Source: JAKFWI01 sp031399165
GTDB taxonomy: Bacteria > Pseudomonadota > Alphaproteobacteria > Caulobacterales > Aquidulcibacteraceae
Length of the DNA stretch: 64,000 bases
Direction: 5' to 3'
Assembly: GCA_031399165.1 (NCBI GenBank)
Contig: JANNOO010000027.1
Coordinates: 1 to 64,000, forward strand
Shown: piece after piece, positions 8,495 through 17,073 of the stretch
Layout of the letters: each line of letters opens with the position of its first letter
How positions within the stretch are numbered: position 1 is the first letter of the stretch
Position numbers and translations under genes: made by a program
Notes under the pieces: generated by a model
The model's database searches: none
The model's input: only the letters and a program-made list of their open reading frames with translations
Told to the model about the DNA's origin: nothing

Positions 8495-9775
8495 CTACCC
8501 GCCGATTTTCAGCCTCACGAACCCCATTGCGCCGCTTTTGTCCCCGCCATAGCTCGCGGCCAGGTCACTCGACACCCAATTTCGGGAGACAAGCGCCCCA
8601 ACGCCAAACGTCACGTTGTCGGCTACTGCAAAATCGCGGATCGCTCCTATCGAGGCCTTTGAAACTTTTTGTACTCCCGGCCCTCCCAGTTCCTCTGTTT
8701 CAACCCCTTCCGCACGCGCGAACACCGTCCATTTTTTGTTTGGATGGACTGCGCTTTCGAGCGCGATAGCGCCCAGATTGTCGCCGTGGTGATCCTTGCC
8801 CCCAACAGCCAACGTCGTTGACCACCAGCCGCTCTCACCAAACGGCGTTGTGTAGATGGCGCTGCCGGACCACCGCGTTTCATCCTCGGTAGGATCAAGT
8901 TGTTCTGGACTCGTCAGGTGCGCCCACGATGTCTGCAAGGCGAGGCGCTTGGTGGGATTCCAGCTCACCCGAACAGATGCGCTGTCGATCTTTGGCGCTT
9001 CAATGTCATAGCGACCTTCGTCGGGTTCGCGGCCTTTGAAGCCTGAGGCTTCGATCTTCCAGTTTTCGTGGGTCCAGCCGGCCGTGATTACGCCGAAGTT
9101 GATGTGCGTCGAGTCGAACCAGTGATGCGTGATTGGCGCCTCGGGACTGTCCATCGTCGACATGCGATGCATGAAGGCGGGTGGTCCGAACGCCGGCTCG
9201 CCTGGAAGGCCAGCGTAAACGAATACGCTGTCGGAAGTGGAAAGCCGCCGCGAATAGGAAGCCGATAGCTCCATAAACAAGTCGTGGGGATGCTGTCGAT
9301 CTGTCAGCAACGTTTTGCCATCGGCGGTTTCACCAGCGGCCAGCAGAAGAGGATAGCCGCGCTTGCCCATGAAGGGGTCGGGGCTCAGCATGGCGCGTAG
9401 ATTCAACGTGCCAGCATTGCCGATCTCACGCTGTGCCGATCCCATGAACATGCCCGACAAAAACAGCTTTTCATCGCCGCGCGGCCCGCCTTGCCAGTCA
9501 TAGACGCCGTTCAGCATTGCATGGGTCATGGTGAGCCAGTTTCCGCGCTGTGTGTGTTCGGCCATGTGCATGGTGGCATCGGGCTGCCAGGACGTTCCGG
9601 ATGCTTCGCGGCTCATCGCATAGCCGCCGAGAACGCCGGCCATGCCACCGCCCGTCGTATGGTCTGCCTCTTTCGCATCCGCCTGATGCTTTGACATATC
9701 CATTGGGGCTTGGGCGAAAGCGGGCGAAGCGAGGCCCAGCGCGAGCGTCAGCGCGACGGCGGAATAGGTTTTCAT
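8495..9775 (-). CDS. Predicted outer-membrane protein of the metal-resistance island
   Basis: The 426-residue protein starts at MKTYSAVALTLALGLASPAFAQ, a clear Sec signal peptide. The mature N-terminus is Met/His-rich (PMDMSKHQAD), a common feature of copper-handling proteins. The rest has alternating aromatic strands (for example THENWKIEASGFKGREP and LALQTSWAHL) and ends in VRLKIGG, consistent with a beta-barrel, although the last residue is not aromatic. It is the last gene after the ECF sigma gene on the minus strand. No named family is recognised. Role in copper or another metal is inferred from composition and neighbours. The open frame extends 23 codons upstream, but the signal peptide fixes the start. 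Confidence 0.7.
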   Translation of the reverse strand: MKTYSAVALTLALGLASPAFAQAPMDMSKHQADAKEADHTTGGGMAGVLGGYAMSREASGTSWQPDATMHMAEHTQRGNWLTMTHAMLNGVYDWQGGPRGDEKLFLSGMFMGSAQREIGNAGTLNLRAMLSPDPFMGKRGYPLLLAAGETADGKTLLTDRQHPHDLFMELSASYSRRLSTSDSVFVYAGLPGEPAFGPPAFMHRMSTMDSPEAPITHHWFDSTHINFGVITAGWTHENWKIEASGFKGREPDEGRYDIEAPKIDSASVRVSWNPTKRLALQTSWAHLTSPEQLDPTEDETRWSGSAIYTTPFGESGWWSTTLAVGGKDHHGDNLGAIALESAVHPNKKWTVFARAEGVETEELGGPGVQKVSKASIGAIRDFAVADNVTFGVGALVSRNWVSSDLAASYGGDKSGAMGFVRLKIGG

Positions 9776-9830
9776 AAAGTGCCTCTGAACGGCGGTTCTA
9801 TTGGCTCTACGCAGCGGCGCGGCTAGCCCC

Positions 9831-10388
9831 TCACTCAAGATCAAGATTCAATTGATCGGCGAGTTTTCGCCGCGCGCGATAAAGCCGGGTTTCAATGCTC
9901 TTGACTGAGACGCCTAGGACTGAGCCGGCATCGGCCTGCGAAAGGCCCTCTAAGGCAGTCAATACGAGGGGCTCACGCAGAGATGCAGGCAAAGCCTGGA
10001 TTGCGCGATGAAGCAGGGCGAGGGTCTGCCGCTCTTCGGTAGCAGTCTCCGGACTAATCAAACCGTCGTCGACGGAATCCGCCGGCGCCTGCGCTAAATC
10101 TACGCTTATGAAGCGGCGCACCGCCGCCCGTCGCGCATGATCACGGCATTTGTTGATGGCGATAGCGCGCAGCCACACGTCGAAGCGCTGCGACGGATCG
10201 AACCGCGCAAGGTTCCTCCATGCGGCGACAAACGTATCTTGTGTCACGTCGGCGGCGTTTTCGCCCCGCACAAAGCGGCTCACGAAGCGGTGGATACCCA
10301 CCTGATGGCGCGTCATCAATTCCGAGAAGGCCTGGCGCTCGCCGCGGACGGCCGCGCTTGCGAGTTCGCTATCAGCGGTCACGATCAA
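9831..10388 (-). CDS. ECF-family RNA polymerase sigma factor, CnrH-like
   Basis: A 185-residue ECF sigma factor. Region 2 contains ENAADVTQDTFVAAWRNLAR and FDVWLRAIAINKCRDHARR; region 4 contains LREPLVLTALEGLSQADAG and VSVKSIETRLYRARRKL. The start is a TTG whose bases overlap the stop of the upstream sensor gene (TTGA); a GTG two codons further in is an alternative. Gene order (small membrane protein, periplasmic sensor, sigma factor) matches the cnrYXH arrangement of Cupriavidus, where metal sensing releases the sigma factor. It probably reads the two mirror promoters at 11114-11179. Confidence 0.88.
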   Translation of the reverse strand: MIVTADSELASAAVRGERQAFSELMTRHQVGIHRFVSRFVRGENAADVTQDTFVAAWRNLARFDPSQRFDVWLRAIAINKCRDHARRAAVRRFISVDLAQAPADSVDDGLISPETATEERQTLALLHRAIQALPASLREPLVLTALEGLSQADAGSVLGVSVKSIETRLYRARRKLADQLNLDLE

Positions 10389-10816
10389 TGTTCGTGCGTC
10401 AGCGCCTCGAAGACGCGATCGTCAAGGCGTTTGGCCTGATCGGGCGTGAGGATCGCGCGCATGTCGTAGACGTATTTGATCGTCTCCTTTTGCAGTTCGC
10501 CGAGCCCGACATGAACCTCATTAACTGACAACTCAACGGTTCGGCTATAGGTGGCGCTTTCTCTCATCGATTGCGCAAGGCGCCGGTTGGTCTCGGCGAT
10601 GCGGGCTTCTAGAGCGTCTCGCTTGGCGGTGAACCTTGATTCAGCCTCGTCCATCTTCGCCTGCTGGGCGGGCGACAGTTTCATTTCGCCATGGACCAAG
10701 GCATGCAGCGAAGGCTCAGTCCGCGAAAGCAGCTGAACGCCAAGCCATGCGCCGCCGAGGCCCGCGCAGAAGGAAAGCACGGTCGCGATAAGAATGGTGC
10801 GGAAAAGCGGCGTCAT
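10385..10816 (-). CDS. CnrX-like periplasmic metal sensor
   Basis: A 143-residue membrane-anchored periplasmic sensor. It has one N-terminal helix (about residues 7-29) and a helical hairpin domain with LSPAQQAKMDEAESRF and LTPDQAKRLDDRVFEAL repeats, as in the CnrX/CpxP-like group. CnrX of Cupriavidus metallidurans (148 aa) binds metal with His42, His46, Glu63, His119 and Met123. With a constant offset of four, this protein has His38, His42, Glu59 and Met119, but Tyr115 in place of His119. The altered ligand set could reflect a different metal such as copper (inference). It is coupled by ATGA overlap to the anti-sigma-like gene upstream. Confidence 0.78.
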   Translation of the reverse strand: MTPLFRTILIATVLSFCAGLGGAWLGVQLLSRTEPSLHALVHGEMKLSPAQQAKMDEAESRFTAKRDALEARIAETNRRLAQSMRESATYSRTVELSVNEVHVGLGELQKETIKYVYDMRAILTPDQAKRLDDRVFEALTHEH

Positions 10817-11094
10817 CTTCCCGCTCCGCCGAGCGCCGCCAAATCATTGGCGTGCACGTGAAATATAGCCAATTCGTGGTCAAGGTGGATTCGGTCTGCC
10901 GCCGCCGTTCCGCCCAGAACGGCCCCAGCCATCAACGCCAGGGAGGCGAGGCCCCACCGAGCGGGCCGCAAGACGCCGATTTCGCGCTCAGCGCTTTCTT
11001 GGCTGCGTATCGCCGCCCAAACGCGCGCTTGCATCTGCGGGTCGGGCGTGGTGGCGTTGCTCGCAACGCCGTTTAGCAGATCGTCTAGTCTCAT
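10813..11094 (-). CDS. CnrY-like membrane anti-sigma factor
   Basis: A 93-residue protein with a cytoplasmic N-terminal part (MRLDDLLNGVASN to about residue 45), one membrane helix (WGLASLALMAGAVLGGTAAA) and a short periplasmic tail. CnrY is about 95 residues with the same topology and holds CnrH at the membrane through its N-terminal segment. Position and topology, not clear sequence identity, support the call. The ATG at 11094 is chosen; a GTG at 11103 is in frame three codons upstream. Its transcript should start just after the minus-strand ECF-type promoter, leaving a leader of little more than ten bases. Confidence 0.66.
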   Translation of the reverse strand: MRLDDLLNGVASNATTPDPQMQARVWAAIRSQESAEREIGVLRPARWGLASLALMAGAVLGGTAAADRIHLDHELAIFHVHANDLAALGGAGR

Positions 11095-11113
11095 TGTGAT
11101 CACCGTCCTGCCT

Positions 11114-11143
11114 CTTATACGCGTCGTTTTGATGAGCCCCTCG
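11114..11143 (-). promoter_or_regulatory. Putative ECF-sigma promoter for the anti-sigma/sensor/sigma operon
   Basis: Read on the minus strand this is CGAGGGG, 13 bases, then CGCGTATAAG. The same two elements with the same 13-base spacing occur in mirror orientation on the plus strand at 11150-11179. Six bases separate the two copies. Identical elements at identical spacing in front of both divergent operons point to one shared sigma factor, most simply the ECF sigma encoded here (autoregulation). Confidence 0.68.
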
Positions 11144-11149
11144 ACAAAG

Positions 11150-11179
11150 CGAGGGGTGGCGCTTTCGGGCGCGTATAAG
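11150..11179 (+). promoter_or_regulatory. Putative ECF-sigma promoter for copC-copD-copA
   Basis: CGAGGGG at 11150-11156 and CGCGTATAAG at 11170-11179, separated by 13 bases, form the mirror copy of the minus-strand element at 11114-11143. The start of copC lies 38 bases downstream, a normal leader length. The two CGAGGGG boxes also form an inverted repeat around ACAAAG, so a hairpin or dimer-binding site is an alternative reading. Confidence 0.68.
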
Positions 11180-11217
11180 TGTCAGAAGCGCCTTGCGAAC
11201 TGCAAACGGATAAAACG

Positions 11218-11589
11218 ATGAAAACTACACTATCTGCGGCGGTGTTTGTGGCCGGCTTGGCCCTTGGAAGCGGGATAATGGCCGGAGAGGCCTACGCCCA
11301 CGCAATGCTCGTCAACGCCACGCCCAAGGCGAACGAGACGACAGCATCGCCTGCGGCCGTGACCCTTCGCTTCAGCGGCCCAATCGAGGCGAAATTCTCC
11401 CAGATTGAACTCAAGGATTCTAGCGGCAAGAAGCAGAACGCGACTGCAAGCGTGGACCCGCAAGACCACAAGGTTTTGACTGCCAAACTCGCCGCGCCCT
11501 TGCCCGCTGGCGGCTACACACTCTCATGGCGCGTTGTGGCCACGGACGCGCATGTGATGAAGGGGTCGTACAAATTCACCGTGCGCTAA
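11218..11589 (+). CDS. copC: Periplasmic copper-binding protein CopC
   Basis: The 123-residue precursor has a Sec signal peptide ending AGEAYA, so the mature protein begins HAMLVNATPKANE. That N-terminal His (His28 of the precursor) is a Cu(II) ligand in characterised CopC proteins. The C-terminal signature SWRVVATDAHVMKGSY provides the conserved Asp110 and His112. Start at 11218 places the signal peptide correctly; an upstream in-frame ATG-like start at 11179 overlaps the promoter. CopD follows three bases later and would work with CopC in moving copper between periplasm and cytoplasm. Confidence 0.92.
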   Translation: MKTTLSAAVFVAGLALGSGIMAGEAYAHAMLVNATPKANETTASPAAVTLRFSGPIEAKFSQIELKDSSGKKQNATASVDPQDHKVLTAKLAAPLPAGGYTLSWRVVATDAHVMKGSYKFTVR

Positions 11590-11592
11590 GTT

Positions 11593-12483
11593 ATGGTCGA
11601 ACTTGCGATCGTCCTCGCGAAGGCAGTTCATTCCGCGGGCGCTGCGGTTTTGTTCGGTGCATTGCTTTTCACGATCTACGCGCGTCGGGAAACCGAGGGG
11701 CTAAATCTTCGCCCGCTTTTTGCGCTTGCCGTCGTGGCCGCGTGGGCCGGATCACTGATTTTGCTATTTTCGCAGACAGCGAATATGGCCGGAGACGCCG
11801 GAGCGGCGTTTGACCCGGCCCTGCTCTCGGCGGCGTTCGATACCTATTTTGGAAAAGTGTGGTTGGCGCGGCTGGCGATTCTCGGCGTGCTAACGGTTCT
11901 TATATTCGCGCGCACATCGCCGCGTGTCCGGCTTGGCCAAGCGGTCGCCAGTTCGGCGTTAGTCGCAAGTCTGGCGCTGCAAGGGCATCCAGGCGCTGCG
12001 CTCGCCGAGGGTAACGTAATCCCGTTGCTTTCTGACGCGGCCCACGCGCTTGCGGCGGGCGCCTGGGTTGGCGCGTTGTGCGTTCTGGTGGTCATGGTGA
12101 TCGGACAAGAAAACACGCGGGCGCAGAAGGTAAGCGCAGCGCTGACGCGGTTCTCGATTATCGGGCCGGCGATTGTCGGCATGCTTGTGTTGAGCGGCGT
12201 CGTGAATCTTTGGCTATTGTCCGGTGCGCAGGGGCAGGCGTCGCTGTTGCGCTCGTCTTACGGCGCCGTTCTCGGCGTAAAAATGCTTTTCTTTGTCGGT
12301 ATGTTGGCATTAGCCGCTGCGCATCGTTATGCGCTGGCGCCGAAGCTCGCGCATCAAATCGCTTCGGGCGAAAACGCGCCGATTGTTAACTTGAGGATCA
12401 GCATATTCGCTGAGGCGGGTCTTGGCGCATTGGTGCTGAGCGCAGCGGCAATGCTTGGCTCAACGCCGCCCGTTGACGGCTGA
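11593..12483 (+). CDS. copD: Copper-transport membrane protein CopD
   Basis: A 296-residue integral membrane protein with about eight helices, matching the CopD domain family. It includes AKAVHSAGAAVLFGALLF, a VWLARLAILGVL segment, HALAAGAWVGALCVLVVM and SVVN-like FSIIGPAIVGMLVLSGVVNLW. Conserved His residues in HSAGAAVLFG and HALAAGAWVG are candidate copper ligands. Immediately downstream of copC and 48 bases ahead of the P-type ATPase gene, it completes a copper-handling operon. CopCD usually imports copper and CopA exports it, so the net role depends on conditions. Confidence 0.9.
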   Translation: MVELAIVLAKAVHSAGAAVLFGALLFTIYARRETEGLNLRPLFALAVVAAWAGSLILLFSQTANMAGDAGAAFDPALLSAAFDTYFGKVWLARLAILGVLTVLIFARTSPRVRLGQAVASSALVASLALQGHPGAALAEGNVIPLLSDAAHALAAGAWVGALCVLVVMVIGQENTRAQKVSAALTRFSIIGPAIVGMLVLSGVVNLWLLSGAQGQASLLRSSYGAVLGVKMLFFVGMLALAAAHRYALAPKLAHQIASGENAPIVNLRISIFAEAGLGALVLSAAAMLGSTPPVDG

Positions 12484-12531
12484 TCTCGTCGGAAGTTTCG
12501 TCCATTTAAAGATCAACACATCGAGACCCCT

Positions 12532-14862
12532 ATGACTCACCTCCACGATCATCCGCCTGTCGTCGAAGGGGCAATCAAGGATCCGGTTTGCGGGATGACC
12601 GTGAAGCCGGACACGCCCCACCGAGCAGTTCACGGCGGATCATCGATCCTGTTTTGCAGTGCGGGCTGCAAAGCCAAATTCGAGGCTAATCCAGCTAGAT
12701 TTATAGGTGCAGCGCCTACCGGTCACGCACAGGAAGCGGCTGTGTCCGGAAGCAAATGGACGTGCCCGATGCACCCGGAGATCGTTCGGGATGGTCCGGG
12801 CGCCTGTCCGATTTGCGGCATGGCGCTTGAACCCATGATGCCATCTGCCGGGCAGGGGCAAAATCCAGAACTAGCTGACATGACGCAGCGCTTCTGGATT
12901 GCGCTCGCGCTCGCAGCGCCGGTGGTGGCGCTAGAAATGGGCAGTCATGTGCTTGGCCTGCGTCATCTGATTAACCAGCAAATTTCTAACTGGACGCAAT
13001 TGGCGCTCGCGACGCCAGCCGTGATTTGGGCTGGGTGGCCGTTCTTCGAGCGGGGCTGGGCTTCATTGCGCAATCGCAGCCTCAACATGTTCACGCTGAT
13101 CGCGATGGGAACAGGAATAGCGTGGATTTACAGCGTCGTCGCGACGCTTGCGCCGAGCGCCTTTCCCGACGCCTTTCGCCAGCACGATGGTGCGGTTGCC
13201 GTCTATTTTGAGGCGGCGGCTGTCATTACGGTTCTGGTTTTACTTGGCCAAATACTCGAATTGCGCGCACGTGAAACAACGAGTGGAGCGATCAAGGCGC
13301 TCTTAGACCTTACGCCGAAACACGCGCGCCGCGTGGGCTATGGCGGAGATGACGAGGAAATCCCCATCGAACAAATCGCGGTAGGCGATCTGTTGCGCAT
13401 ACGGCCGGGCGAGAAAGTGCCTGTCGATGGCGTAGTAACGGACGGACGCAGCGCACTTGATGAAAGCATGGTCACCGGCGAGTCCATGCCGGTCACCAAA
13501 TCGACCGGCGCCAAATTGATCGGCGGAACGATCAACAAGAGCGGCGGACTCGTGATGCGGGCCGAGAAGATCGGCGCGGACACCATGCTGGCTCGGATCG
13601 TTCACATGGTCGCGGAAGCCCAGCGCAGCCGCGCGCCGATTCAACGGCTTGCCGATCGGGTCTCCGGCTATTTCGTTCCGGCTGTCATCACGGTTGCGAT
13701 GTTAGCGTTTGCGGCTTGGTCAGTCTGGGGACCTTCACCGGCGATGAGTTATGGCCTTATCGCCGCGGTGTCCGTCCTGATCATAGCTTGTCCCTGTGCC
13801 TTGGGTCTGGCGACGCCAATGTCGATCATGGTTGGCGTAGGAAAAGGCGCGCAACTCGGCGTGCTGATCAAGAACGCCGAAGCACTCGAACGGATGGAGA
13901 AGGTCGATACGCTGGTAATCGACAAGACCGGCACGCTGACGGAGGGCAGGCCAAAACTCGTCGCCGTGCGTCGCACCGGGCTGGTCGAAGAAACCGAATT
14001 GCTTCGCTTGGCAGCCAGCCTAGAGCGCGCGAGCGAACATCCGCTGGCGCAGGCGCTCGTCGCCGCCGCTGCCGAACGCGGCCTGCCTCTGTCGGAGCCC
14101 AAGAATGTCGATTCACCCGTCGGCAAAGGCGTTCTCGGAACCGTGGACGGCCGACGCATCGTCATCGGCAACGCCGCGTTTCTTTCAGAGCAGGGCGTCG
14201 ATGCAGCGGCGACGGAGGAGCAAGCCTCGGTGCTGCGTAGCGAAGGTGCAACTGCGATCTTCATTGCCATTGATGGAAAGGCGGCCGGCGTGTTCGCTAT
14301 CGCTGACCCGATCAAGGCGTCGTCCGCCTTGGCGCTCGCCACGCTTCAATCGGCTGGATTGAGCGTCATCATGCTGACGGGCGATAACCGCGTCACGGCA
14401 GAGGCCGTCGCGAAACAACTCGGCATCGACAATGTCGAGGCCGACATCCTGCCCGATCAGAAAAGCGCTGTGGTGGCACGTCTTCGAAGCAACGGGCGCG
14501 TAGTGGCGATGGCGGGCGACGGCGTGAATGACGCGCCGGCTCTGGCCGCCGCCGATGTCGGCATCGCGATGGGCTCGGGCACGGACGTGGCGATTGAGAG
14601 CGCCGGAATAACCCTGCTTAAGGGCGATCTGTCCGGCATCGTTCGGGCACGTCGCCTCAGTCAGGCGACAATGAGCAATATCCGCCAGAATCTGTTTTTT
14701 GCATTCGTCTATAACGCCGCCGGCATTCCAATCGCCGCAGGCGTTCTGTACCCCGCTTTCGGCTGGCTATTGTCGCCCATCATTGCCGCAGCGGCGATGG
14801 CGGGGAGTTCCGTCAGCGTGATCGGTAATGCGCTAAGATTAAAGGCGGCCCGTATCCACTGA
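12532..14862 (+). CDS. copA: Heavy-metal P1B-type ATPase, copper exporter CopA-type
   Basis: The 776-residue protein drives metal export across the cytoplasmic membrane. Instead of a classical CxxC heavy-metal domain it starts with a His-rich stretch, a YHS/TRASH-like domain (DPVCGMTV ... FCSAGCKAKFEANP, about residues 18-60) and a CPMHPEI ... CPICGMALEPM metal-binding motif (about 78-104). The ATPase core has TGES (about 315), the transmembrane CPC motif at about residue 420, phosphorylated Asp464 in DKTGTLTEG, the SEHPLA His503 and GDGVNDAPA at about 662. CPC with this N-terminus indicates Cu(I)/Ag(I). It is the last gene of the cop operon. Confidence 0.93.
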   Translation: MTHLHDHPPVVEGAIKDPVCGMTVKPDTPHRAVHGGSSILFCSAGCKAKFEANPARFIGAAPTGHAQEAAVSGSKWTCPMHPEIVRDGPGACPICGMALEPMMPSAGQGQNPELADMTQRFWIALALAAPVVALEMGSHVLGLRHLINQQISNWTQLALATPAVIWAGWPFFERGWASLRNRSLNMFTLIAMGTGIAWIYSVVATLAPSAFPDAFRQHDGAVAVYFEAAAVITVLVLLGQILELRARETTSGAIKALLDLTPKHARRVGYGGDDEEIPIEQIAVGDLLRIRPGEKVPVDGVVTDGRSALDESMVTGESMPVTKSTGAKLIGGTINKSGGLVMRAEKIGADTMLARIVHMVAEAQRSRAPIQRLADRVSGYFVPAVITVAMLAFAAWSVWGPSPAMSYGLIAAVSVLIIACPCALGLATPMSIMVGVGKGAQLGVLIKNAEALERMEKVDTLVIDKTGTLTEGRPKLVAVRRTGLVEETELLRLAASLERASEHPLAQALVAAAAERGLPLSEPKNVDSPVGKGVLGTVDGRRIVIGNAAFLSEQGVDAAATEEQASVLRSEGATAIFIAIDGKAAGVFAIADPIKASSALALATLQSAGLSVIMLTGDNRVTAEAVAKQLGIDNVEADILPDQKSAVVARLRSNGRVVAMAGDGVNDAPALAAADVGIAMGSGTDVAIESAGITLLKGDLSGIVRARRLSQATMSNIRQNLFFAFVYNAAGIPIAAGVLYPAFGWLLSPIIAAAAMAGSSVSVIGNALRLKAARIH

Positions 14863-15343
14863 GAACGTAAATCCGAGCGCCGAGTGCTCTAGTCTCGTTG
14901 CATGGAATTATATCGCCGCGTACCCGATGGTAATGTGGGAGGCGCGAGCCTGTGGGTAGTGGACGCCACGTTGAGTGCAGACGAACAGCCTTCCACGCGC
15001 CAAGGGTGATTTCGGGTGGCCACTAGCGCGCAAATCCGGGGCAAGCGGCAGACGCCGACGAATGCAGCTATTCGCCAGGACACTTGGAAAGTCAGTTATT
15101 GGGCGCCTTAGCGTCCCCCTCAGCCAACGTCTCTTGTTGGGATATTTGATAGATGGCGCCGCGTTTCTATGGGTCCGGTCCGCACTAGAAACCGACGCTC
15201 GCGAAGGAGGGCTCGACGGCCGCCTTCGGCGAATTGCCGCCCCCGCGGGGGCCTAGCGCCAATGTCAGCTTTCGCCGCCAATTCGGTCAGGCGGGCTAGA
15301 AAGGCGGTCGCGGGTTGCGTTCGTGGTGTGTTACCAGCGGCCT
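14863..15343. other. 481-base gap without a recognisable gene
   Basis: No frame gives a convincing protein, and I see no tRNA or insertion-sequence ends. Visible structure is limited to short dyads: CCAAC-gtctctt-GTTGG near 15125-15141 and a CCCCCGCGGGGG palindrome near 15241-15252, neither followed by a T-run. It separates the metal island from housekeeping genes and may mark an old island boundary. Confidence 0.5.
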
Positions 15344-16168
15344 ATGTCATCTACCGCAGAACTTCTCGCTTTTGCCGACGAGCTGGCGGACGCCGCGCGC
15401 GCGGCGATCCTGCCGCATTTCCGCACCGCCGTGGCCACCGAAGCGAAGAACAGCGGCAAGCCCGGTTTCGATCCCGTAACCATCGCGGATAAGGCGGCCG
15501 AACAGGCGATGCGCGCGCTGATCGCGGGGCGCTATCCCGCGCATGGCGTGCTCGGCGAGGAATTCGGACATGCGCCGGGCGGCAGCGATTACACATGGGT
15601 GATCGATCCGATCGACGGCACGCGCGCCTTCATCTCCGGCCTGCCTCTGTGGGGCGTGCTGATCGGGCTGGTGAAGAACGGCCAGCCGGTGATCGGCGTG
15701 ATCGACCAGCCCTATATCGGCGAGCGCTTCCGCGGCTGGCCGGGGGCTGCGAATTTCACCAACGCCGCGGGCACAAAACCGCTTCGCGTGGCCGAATGCG
15801 CGGCGCTGCGCGATGCGAAACTTGCCACGACCGACCCGAACCTTTTCACCGGCGGCGAAGCCGGCGGATTCGAACATCTGCGCGCGACGGCGAAGATCAC
15901 GCGCTTCGGCTGCGATTGCTACGCCTATGCGATGGTCGCCGCGGGGATGATCGACGTCGTCGTGGAATCGGGCCTTGCGCCTTGGGACATCGCCGCGCTG
16001 ATCCCGGTGATCGAAGGCGCTGGCGGCCTTGTCACCGACTGGCGCGGGGCGCCGATAAGTGGCGATTTGCTCCTGAAGCCTGACGCGCGTTTCCAGGTTA
16101 TCGCTGCGGGGGACAAACGCCCGCACGCTGAAGCGCTGGTTTCGCTGAAGCGCGCCGCGCAAATCTAG
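15344..16168 (+). CDS. hisN: Inositol-monophosphatase-family phosphatase, probable histidinol-phosphatase
   Basis: A 274-residue Mg-dependent phosphatase. It has the metal-binding GEEFG motif, the DPIDGTRAFI motif at about residues 88-97 and a late WDIAALIPVIEGAGG motif. The combination of DPIDGTRAFISGLPLWGVLIGL with this length resembles the HisN branch, which performs the penultimate step of histidine synthesis in many actinobacteria and alphaproteobacteria; inositol-1-phosphatase or another IMPase activity cannot be excluded. The ATG at 15344 (MSSTAELLAF) is used rather than an in-frame upstream ATG at 15323. It converges on the next hydrolase gene, with the stop codons overlapping. Confidence 0.78.
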   Translation: MSSTAELLAFADELADAARAAILPHFRTAVATEAKNSGKPGFDPVTIADKAAEQAMRALIAGRYPAHGVLGEEFGHAPGGSDYTWVIDPIDGTRAFISGLPLWGVLIGLVKNGQPVIGVIDQPYIGERFRGWPGAANFTNAAGTKPLRVAECAALRDAKLATTDPNLFTGGEAGGFEHLRATAKITRFGCDCYAYAMVAAGMIDVVVESGLAPWDIAALIPVIEGAGGLVTDWRGAPISGDLLLKPDARFQVIAAGDKRPHAEALVSLKRAAQI

Positions 16169-17073
16169 CCCAGCGTCTTCGCCAGCCAAACGCCCGCCTC
16201 CTCGATCGCCTGTTTCGCGACGCGCGAAATTGCGGTCAGCGAAAAGAAGCCGTGCGGCTGATCGGCATATTCGCGATAGACCGTCGGCACGCCAAAGGCG
16301 GCGAGCTTGTCAGCATACGCTTTTCCCTCGTCGCGCAACGGATCATAGCTGCCAGTGATGATGTAGGCCGGCGGCAGGCCGGTGAAATCTTCGGCCAATA
16401 GCGGCGAGGCGCGCACGTCCATGCCGTCCTCGCGCGTGCGTAGATATTTGTCCTTGAAGTAATCCTGCACCGCCTGCGTCAGCACATAACCCTGGCGCAG
16501 CCGCACCTGCGACGGCGTCATCTCCACCCATTGTGTCGAAGGATAGATGAGCAATTGCGCGCCGAGGCGTATTTCGCCTTTGGTTTGCTGCGTCACCACA
16601 GCGGCGAGATTCCCGCCGGCTGAATCGCCGCCGACCGCAAGGCGCGCGGCGTCCATGCCGAACGCACTGCCGTGCTGCGCGGTCCAGCGCGTGGCGGCGA
16701 TGACATCGTCCACCGCGCAGGGAAAGCGATGCTTCGGCGAAAGCCGGTACGCCACCGACAGCACGCGCATCCGCGCGGCGTGCGCGAGGCGCCTGCACAT
16801 CATCTCGTGACTATCGAGATCCCCGACCACGAACGCGCCGCCGTGAAAGAAGATCAGCGCCGGCCCGCTGACGCCCGCGGCCAGCGGCGTATAGAGCCGC
16901 GCTTTCAGCGTTTCATCGGCGCCTTCGACATCGAGGGTGCGGATGTCGTGCATCTCCGGCGCGTCGCGTTCGAACGTGTGCGCGAGGCGCCAGAAATTAC
17001 GGTGCGCGGTTTCGAAATGCTGCTCCGGATTGAGGCGCGCCATCCAGGCGGCGATTTGTGGATCGAGTTTCAT
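16165..17073 (-). CDS. Alpha/beta hydrolase of the hormone-sensitive-lipase family
   Basis: A 302-residue cytoplasmic esterase or lipase. It has the oxyanion-hole motif HGGAF (residues 77-81), the nucleophile motif GDSAGG with Ser151, a PPAYIITGSYDPLRDEG segment carrying the acidic residue, and the catalytic His in QPHGFF near the C-terminus. The family hydrolyses short-chain acyl esters; the natural substrate is unknown. No signal peptide is visible. The gene stands alone and converges on hisN. Confidence 0.87.
   Translation of the reverse strand: MKLDPQIAAWMARLNPEQHFETAHRNFWRLAHTFERDAPEMHDIRTLDVEGADETLKARLYTPLAAGVSGPALIFFHGGAFVVGDLDSHEMMCRRLAHAARMRVLSVAYRLSPKHRFPCAVDDVIAATRWTAQHGSAFGMDAARLAVGGDSAGGNLAAVVTQQTKGEIRLGAQLLIYPSTQWVEMTPSQVRLRQGYVLTQAVQDYFKDKYLRTREDGMDVRASPLLAEDFTGLPPAYIITGSYDPLRDEGKAYADKLAAFGVPTVYREYADQPHGFFSLTAISRVAKQAIEEAGVWLAKTLG

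Noticed and set aside
14975..15256. A 93-codon plus-strand open frame in the gap after copA
   Set aside because: No ribosome-binding site, Arg-rich translation and no family resemblance.
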